A DNA stretch of 64,000 bases from Christiangramia fulva (GTDB lineage: Bacteria > Bacteroidota > Bacteroidia > Flavobacteriales > Flavobacteriaceae). The notes below the pieces were generated by a model. The model did not search any database and was not told the DNA's origin. It saw nothing but the letters and a program-made list of their open reading frames with translations. The translations under genes were made by a program, and so were the position numbers. Below are positions 59,596 through 64,000 of the stretch, piece after piece (position 1 is the stretch's first letter; each line of letters begins with the position of its first letter). Location: the NCBI RefSeq assembly GCF_003024155.1, contig NZ_CP028136.1, positions 2,046,001-2,110,000 on the forward strand, given 5' to 3'.

Positions 59596-59849
59596 TGAAG
59601 GCTAAGGCTTTTCTTAAGATGAAGGCTTTTTGGAAATCGGTTTTATGGTTAGGGCTGGCTTTTATTCTTATTTACAACTTTATCACCATGATGTTCGATT
59701 ACGGCGGATTTCATTTTGCCCAATTTTTTCAGGACAGGACTGAAAATGGAAACTGGTTGAGGTTTGTACTCGCACAGCTTATGGGAGGTTTCCTTTATGG
59801 ATTTATTTTAGCCTTCGGTCAGTTTCATGTAAAACAAAAGAAAAGTTAA
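59595..59849 (+). CDS. Small two-helix membrane protein of unknown function
   Basis: 84 residues with two hydrophobic segments (about 14-33 VLWLGLAFILIYNFITMMFD; about 57-76 VLAQLMGGFLYGFILAFGQF) and a Lys-rich C-terminus. Starts at TAATG with the mazG stop and precedes aroA by 21 bp, so it is part of the operon. No family recognised. Confidence 0.75.
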   Translation: MKAKAFLKMKAFWKSVLWLGLAFILIYNFITMMFDYGGFHFAQFFQDRTENGNWLRFVLAQLMGGFLYGFILAFGQFHVKQKKS

Positions 59850-59870
59850 ATTAGCAGTTTAAACTTTGCA

Positions 59871-61097
59871 ATGACTATTTCCTTATCCCACACCCGAAAA
59901 GAGCTTGAAGGTGATCTAAAAATTACAGGCTCAAAAAGTGAATCCAATAGATTACTTATCCTGCAGGCGCTTTTTCCTGAAATTGAAATCGAAAACCTTT
60001 CCAACAGCGATGATTCAAAAGTGATGCAGATGGCCCTGGAGAAGCATTCAGGGACTATTGATATCCATCATGCCGGTACTGCCATGCGTTTTCTAACCGC
60101 CTATTTCGCCAGCCGGGAAAACAATGAGGTCGTGCTTACGGGAAGTAAAAGAATGAAAGAGCGACCTATCCGTTTACTTGTTGAAGCCTTACGTGAGATG
60201 GGCGCTGATATTGAATATATGAAGGATGATGGTTTTCCACCACTTAAGATCAATGGCAAAAAACTTGGCGCCAAAAGTGTAAAGCTTCAGGCAAATGTTA
60301 GCAGCCAGTACGTGTCTGCCTTGATGCTTATTGCACCTTCCTTGCCTAATGGGCTTGAAATAATACTTCATGGGAAAATTACTTCTACTCCCTATATTCT
60401 TATGACGCTGGAAATTATGAAACATGCAGGCATAGAAGGAAAGCTGGAAGGGAATTGTGTAAAAATAGAGCCAGTAAAAGAATTGACATCTAAATCAATT
60501 GCTGTAGAGTCTGACTGGAGTTCGGCATCCTATTTTTACAGCCTGGCAGCAATTTCTGACAGAGCTGAGATCAGGCTTTCCAATTACCGTGAAACAAGCA
60601 GGCAGGGAGACTGCTGTCTTTCTTCTATCTACCGAAATTTTGGAGTGGAAACCACTTTTGAAAAGAACAGTATTGTTTTAAAAAAAGGACATAAAAAAAG
60701 AGCCAAAAGGCTCAGCGAAGATCTTGCCAATTCGCCCGATATCGCCCAAACCATTGCGGTTACCTGTCTTGCTTTAAATATGGAATGCAATTTAACCGGT
60801 TTACATACCCTTAAAATTAAAGAAACCGATAGGCTTCAGGCCTTAAAAACAGAGATCGAAAAATTTGGGGCTAAAGTAGCCATTACAAGCGATAGTTTAA
60901 GATTATTTCCAGTAGGAAAGCTTAATGAAAATGTGCGCATTGCTACTTATAATGATCACCGAATGGCTATGGCATTTGCACCACTAGCCCTTCGTGTTCC
61001 TTTGGAAATTGAAGATGCCGGTGTTGTTTCCAAATCTTATCCAGATTTTTGGAAAGATTTCAGTAAACTGGGAATTGAAAGTTCAGAAATTGAATAA
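59871..61097 (+). CDS. aroA: 3-phosphoshikimate 1-carboxyvinyltransferase (EPSP synthase)
   Basis: 408 residues. Joins PEP and shikimate-3-phosphate. Motifs: GSKSESNRLLILQALFPEIE, HAGTAMRFLTAYFASR, VLTGSKRMKERPIRLLVEAL, KIKETDRLQALKTEIEKFGA and TYNDHRMAMAFAPLAL. The first part is shorter than in E. coli, as in other Bacteroidota. Not in the same operon as the Phe/Tyr genes, but feeds the same pathway. Confidence 0.95.
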   Translation: MTISLSHTRKELEGDLKITGSKSESNRLLILQALFPEIEIENLSNSDDSKVMQMALEKHSGTIDIHHAGTAMRFLTAYFASRENNEVVLTGSKRMKERPIRLLVEALREMGADIEYMKDDGFPPLKINGKKLGAKSVKLQANVSSQYVSALMLIAPSLPNGLEIILHGKITSTPYILMTLEIMKHAGIEGKLEGNCVKIEPVKELTSKSIAVESDWSSASYFYSLAAISDRAEIRLSNYRETSRQGDCCLSSIYRNFGVETTFEKNSIVLKKGHKKRAKRLSEDLANSPDIAQTIAVTCLALNMECNLTGLHTLKIKETDRLQALKTEIEKFGAKVAITSDSLRLFPVGKLNENVRIATYNDHRMAMAFAPLALRVPLEIEDAGVVSKSYPDFWKDFSKLGIESSEIE

Positions 61098-61120
61098 TTC
61101 TTAAATAAATCGTCATTTAC

Positions 61121-61152
61121 TTGACAACCCCCCTTCCGGGATTGTATATTTG
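61121..61152 (+). promoter_or_regulatory. queA promoter
   Basis: TTG at 61121-61123 (in TTGACA), 21-nt spacer, TATATTTG at 61145-61152, full consensus; ATG at 61173. Confidence 0.85.
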
Positions 61153-61172
61153 CAGCTTTTAAAACCGGAACT

Positions 61173-62228
61173 ATGGGAATGAAACTTTCAAACTTCAATT
61201 TTGAGCTGCCTAAAGAACTTTTGGCCGAGTATCCTACTGAAAACAGGGATGAAGCACGGCTAATGGTTCTAAATAGAAAAGAGCAGACAATTGAACACAA
61301 AAAATTTAAAGACTTAATCGATTATTTTGAGCCTGAAGACGTGATGGTTCTGAACAACACCAAGGTTTTTCCTGCAAGATTGTTTGGAAACAAGGAAAAA
61401 ACAGGTGCCAGGATCGAAGTTTTTTTATTGCGGGAGTTGAATCCGGAGACCAAATTATGGGATGTACTTGTAGATCCTGCCAGAAAGATCAGGATTGGAA
61501 ATAAACTTTATTTCGGCGAAGACGAGAGTCTTGTCGCTGAGGTAATCGATAATACTACTTCCAGAGGAAGAACCTTGAGATTTTTGTACGATGGGTCGTA
61601 TAGCGATTTCCGAAGAAAATTAAAGGAACTGGGACAGACTCCGCTTCCAAAATACATTAAAAGGGATGTAGAACCTGAGGATGAGGAACGTTACCAGACG
61701 ATCTATGCTAAAAACGAAGGCGCTGTAGCCGCACCAACCGCCGGCCTGCATTTCTCAAAACATTTGCTTAAAAGACTTGAGATAAAGGGCGTGGATTTTG
61801 CCGAGGTTACCCTTCACGTAGGTTTAGGAACTTTTAGCCCAGTAGAGGTTGAGGACCTTTCAAAGCATAAAATGGACAGTGAGGAAGCTTTTATCACTAA
61901 AGATGCTACCGATATAATCAATAAAGCGAAGAGTGAAAGACGTAAGGTATGCGCAGTGGGAACTACAGTGATGCGTGTATTGGAAAGTTCGGTATCTTCA
62001 AATCAAACTCTTAACGAATTTGCCGGCTGGACCAACAAATTTATTTTCCCTCCATACGATTTCAATATCGCTAATTGTATGGTTACCAATTTTCACACGC
62101 CAAAATCAACTTTGTTAATGATGGTATCTGCCTTTGCAGGACATGATTTCGTAAAGAAAGCGTATGCAGAAGCGGTAAAAGAAAAATATCGTTTTTATAC
62201 TTACGGCGATGCGATGCTGATATTATAA
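61173..62228 (+). CDS. queA: S-adenosylmethionine:tRNA ribosyltransferase-isomerase
   Basis: 351 residues. Transfers the ribose of SAM to preQ1-tRNA in queuosine synthesis. Blocks seen: [69 protein letters not shown] and [20 protein letters not shown]. Start may be at the first or third codon (MGMKLSNF). A perfect terminator follows. Confidence 0.97.
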   Translation: MGMKLSNFNFELPKELLAEYPTENRDEARLMVLNRKEQTIEHKKFKDLIDYFEPEDVMVLNNTKVFPARLFGNKEKTGARIEVFLLRELNPETKLWDVLVDPARKIRIGNKLYFGEDESLVAEVIDNTTSRGRTLRFLYDGSYSDFRRKLKELGQTPLPKYIKRDVEPEDEERYQTIYAKNEGAVAAPTAGLHFSKHLLKRLEIKGVDFAEVTLHVGLGTFSPVEVEDLSKHKMDSEEAFITKDATDIINKAKSERRKVCAVGTTVMRVLESSVSSNQTLNEFAGWTNKFIFPPYDFNIANCMVTNFHTPKSTLLMMVSAFAGHDFVKKAYAEAVKEKYRFYTYGDAMLIL

Positions 62229-62252
62229 TGAATTTATAATAATTTAAAAATC

Positions 62253-62284
62253 AACCTCACAGGTTCTCGAAACCTGTGAGGTTT
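62253..62284 (+). terminator. queA terminator
   Basis: Perfect 13-bp stem AACCTCACAGGTT (62253-62265) and AACCTGTGAGGTT (62271-62283), T-rich tail that merges into the rlmN promoter. Confidence 0.9.
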
Positions 62285-62285
62285 G

Positions 62286-62293
62286 TATTTTTG
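62286..62293 (+). promoter_or_regulatory. rlmN -7 promoter element
   Basis: TATTTTTG, perfect TAnnTTTG, only 4 bp before the GTG at 62298. It rules out the TTG at 62283 as a start codon and suggests a leaderless mRNA. Confidence 0.65.
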
Positions 62294-62297
62294 TGAA

Positions 62298-63341
62298 GTG
62301 AAAGAATCAAAGAAAGACATACGGGCATTAACTAAAGAGCAACTTCAGGAATTTTTTATTTCCCAGGGAGATAAATCTTTTCGTGGATCTCAGGTTTACG
62401 AGTGGTTATGGAATAAAGGCGTGCATAGTTTTGATGACATGACCAACATTTCAAAAGATACCCGTGAAATGCTGAAGGAGAATTTCGTCATTAACCACAT
62501 TCGGGTCGACCGTATGCAAAGGAGCAGTGACGGGACCATTAAAAATGCGGTAAAACTTCACGATTCCCTAACGGTAGAGTCGGTTTTGATTCCAACTAAA
62601 ACCAGGACCACTGCCTGTGTTTCTTCCCAGGTGGGATGCAGCCTTGATTGCCAGTTTTGTGCAACTGCGAGATTGAAACGAATGCGTAATTTAAATCCTG
62701 ATGAAATTTACGATCAGGTGGTCGCAATCGATAATGAAAGCAGGCTTTATTATGACAGGCCCTTGTCTAATATTGTTTTTATGGGAATGGGAGAACCACT
62801 GATGAATTACAACAACGTGATGAAGGCTATAGAAAAAATAACCTCTCCCGAAGGCCTTGGAATGTCTCCAAAGCGAATTACCGTTTCTACTTCAGGGGTT
62901 CCTAAAATGATCAAAAAACTGGCAGATGACGAGGCGAAGATAAAACTGGCGGTTTCATTACATTCTGCCAGGGATGAGGTGAGAACTGCAATTATGCCTT
63001 TTAATGAGACTTTTCCGCTTAAAGATCTTCGTGAATCCCTTGAATACTGGTATTCCAAAACCAAACGCCGCATTACCTACGAATATATCGTGTGGAAAGA
63101 TATTAATGATACTCCGGAAGATGCACGGGCACTCGTGCAGTTTTGCAAATATGTTCCCTGTAAAGTCAATCTCATTGAGTACAATCCAATTGACGACGGA
63201 GATTTCCGGCAGGCAGCAGGCAGTGCTACAGATATGTACCAGGAGATGCTTGAGAAAAATGGTATTACCGTCACGGTTAGACGTTCCAGGGGAAAAGATA
63301 TCGATGCCGCCTGTGGACAACTGGCTAATAAATCTTCTTAA
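62298..63341 (+). CDS. rlmN: 23S rRNA / tRNA adenine-C2 methyltransferase
   Basis: 347 residues from a GTG at 62298 (MKESKKDIRALTKEQLQEFF); no ATG is available near the start and the upstream TTG lies in the promoter. Radical SAM enzyme that methylates A2503 of 23S rRNA and A37 of tRNAs. CxxxCxxC cluster motif in SQVGCSLDCQFCATARLKRM, partner Cys in VGCS-type CVSSQVG and C-terminal DIDAACGQL, IVFMGMGEPLMNYNNVM and SLHSARDEVRTAIMPFN. Complete. Confidence 0.95.
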   Translation: MKESKKDIRALTKEQLQEFFISQGDKSFRGSQVYEWLWNKGVHSFDDMTNISKDTREMLKENFVINHIRVDRMQRSSDGTIKNAVKLHDSLTVESVLIPTKTRTTACVSSQVGCSLDCQFCATARLKRMRNLNPDEIYDQVVAIDNESRLYYDRPLSNIVFMGMGEPLMNYNNVMKAIEKITSPEGLGMSPKRITVSTSGVPKMIKKLADDEAKIKLAVSLHSARDEVRTAIMPFNETFPLKDLRESLEYWYSKTKRRITYEYIVWKDINDTPEDARALVQFCKYVPCKVNLIEYNPIDDGDFRQAAGSATDMYQEMLEKNGITVTVRRSRGKDIDAACGQLANKSS

Positions 63342-63397
63342 GACCCTATTAATTTTGTGTTTTCGACTTAAGGAAAATACTTATCTTTACCGCCTTT

Positions 63398-64000
63398 ATG
63401 AAGGTAATTTCCCAGATAAAACTACCGGTTGAAAAGGAGATGGAACTTTTTGAAAAAAAGTTCTTCGAGTCCATGTCTTCAAAAGTGGCTCTATTAAATA
63501 GAATAACTCATTTTATCGTAAACCGCAAGGGCAAACAAATGCGCCCCATGTTTGTATTCCTCGTTGCAAAAATGGTTTCTGAAGGAACTGTAAACGAACG
63601 CACCTACCGCGGAGCTTCGGTTATTGAGTTAATACATACCGCGACTTTAGTTCATGATGATGTAGTGGACGATTCCAACCGGCGCAGGGGATTCTTTAGT
63701 ATTAATGCTCTCTGGAAGAACAAAATTGCCGTCCTGGTTGGAGATTACTTATTATCAAAAGGACTTTTACTTTCTATTGACAATAATGATTTTGACCTTC
63801 TGAAAATTATTTCGGTTGCCGTTAAAGAAATGAGCGAAGGGGAGCTGCTTCAAATTGAAAAAGCAAGGAGACTTGATATTACCGAAGCGGTTTATTATGA
63901 TATTATTCGGCAAAAAACGGCTACTTTGATCGCCGCCTGCTGTAGTCTCGGGGCAGCTTCAGTTAAGCCTGAAAGCAATGAAATTGGTAAAATGAGAAGA
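63398..64000 (+). CDS. Polyprenyl diphosphate synthase, partial (3' end outside window)
   Basis: The first 201 codons are present, from the ATG at 63398. The first aspartate-rich motif is in VHDDVVDDSNRRRG, preceded by GKQMRPMFVFLVAKMV and ELIHTATL, all standard for trans-isoprenyl diphosphate synthases such as octaprenyl synthase (IspB) that make the quinone side chain. QKTATLIAACCSLGAASVKP is the second conserved region. The second DDxxD lies beyond the window end. A TATCTTTA box (63382-63389) resembles the -7 element. Confidence 0.9.
   Translation, partial: MKVISQIKLPVEKEMELFEKKFFESMSSKVALLNRITHFIVNRKGKQMRPMFVFLVAKMVSEGTVNERTYRGASVIELIHTATLVHDDVVDDSNRRRGFFSINALWKNKIAVLVGDYLLSKGLLLSIDNNDFDLLKIISVAVKEMSEGELLQIEKARRLDITEAVYYDIIRQKTATLIAACCSLGAASVKPESNEIGKMRR

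Noticed and set aside
62283..62297. TTG start for rlmN
   Set aside because: It overlaps the -7 promoter box, so it would not be transcribed.

Overview
The window is a gene-dense stretch of a Bacteroidota chromosome, almost certainly a marine-type Flavobacteriaceae member. The Gramella/Salegentibacter neighbourhood is my inference from the gene set. Signs are the gliding ABC protein GldA, DUF5686 and DUF2807 proteins, a split MetH, a fused MetX-aspartokinase-homoserine dehydrogenase, A-rich start regions with almost no Shine-Dalgarno sites, and many exact copies of the Bacteroidota promoter (TTG, 18-21 nt, TAnnTTTG). I saw no rRNA, tRNA, CRISPR array, phage or complete insertion sequence.

Layout. 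1-6 kb, minus strand: two TonB-C-like secreted proteins, thyA, a nucleoside symporter, a DUF151/UVR nuclease and etfA/etfB. 6-13 kb, plus: pdhB, a DUF5686 outer-membrane protein, soluble and membrane pyrophosphatases. 13.8-18.4 kb, plus: an NHEJ locus (Rho-N-like protein, Ku, LigD) and an App1-type phosphatase. 18.4-30.2 kb, minus: lipid hydroxylase, deoxynucleoside kinase, small membrane proteins, an SLC13 permease followed by a fragment of a second SLC13 gene, a CysP-like permease with DUF2490 and an Rrf2 regulator, then a PLP dehydratase, USP, 2-hydroxyacid reductase, acyl-CoA dehydrogenase and metK. 30.2-49.9 kb, plus: a sulfur and methionine block (metY, metX-AK-HSD, metZ, Rrf2, cysH, sulfite reductase, cobA, siroheme dehydrogenase, ferredoxin reductase, SRPBCC, OsmC, split metH, metF). 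49.9-52.7 kb: PagL-like protein, DUF2807 lipoprotein, gldA. 53-57 kb: a Phe/Tyr operon (pheA, aminotransferase, tyrA, DAHP synthase-chorismate mutase). 57-64 kb: CsgG/LpoB-like secreted protein, rsgA, dtd, mazG, aroA, queA, rlmN and the start of a polyprenyl synthetase.

The main discovery is regulatory. Four short leader ORFs too small for ordinary gene calling lie in front of intrinsic terminators and biosynthetic genes. Two tandem Met/Cys-rich leaders precede metY, a third sits between cysH and sulfite reductase, and a Phe/Tyr-rich leader precedes pheA. For the first and fourth an antiterminator that excludes the terminator can be drawn, with the geometry of classical ribosome-stall attenuation. 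The same sulfur block also carries a SAM-I riboswitch before metH, a SAM-II-like pseudoknot before metK, and two matching 17-bp palindromes next to the two Rrf2 genes.

The second discovery is a DUF559 (Vsr-like) nuclease domain inserted in frame into MetH between its cap and B12-binding modules. It is bounded by inverted copies of a GC-rich palindrome that also occurs at two gene ends in the window, which suggests a nuclease-linked mobile repeat.
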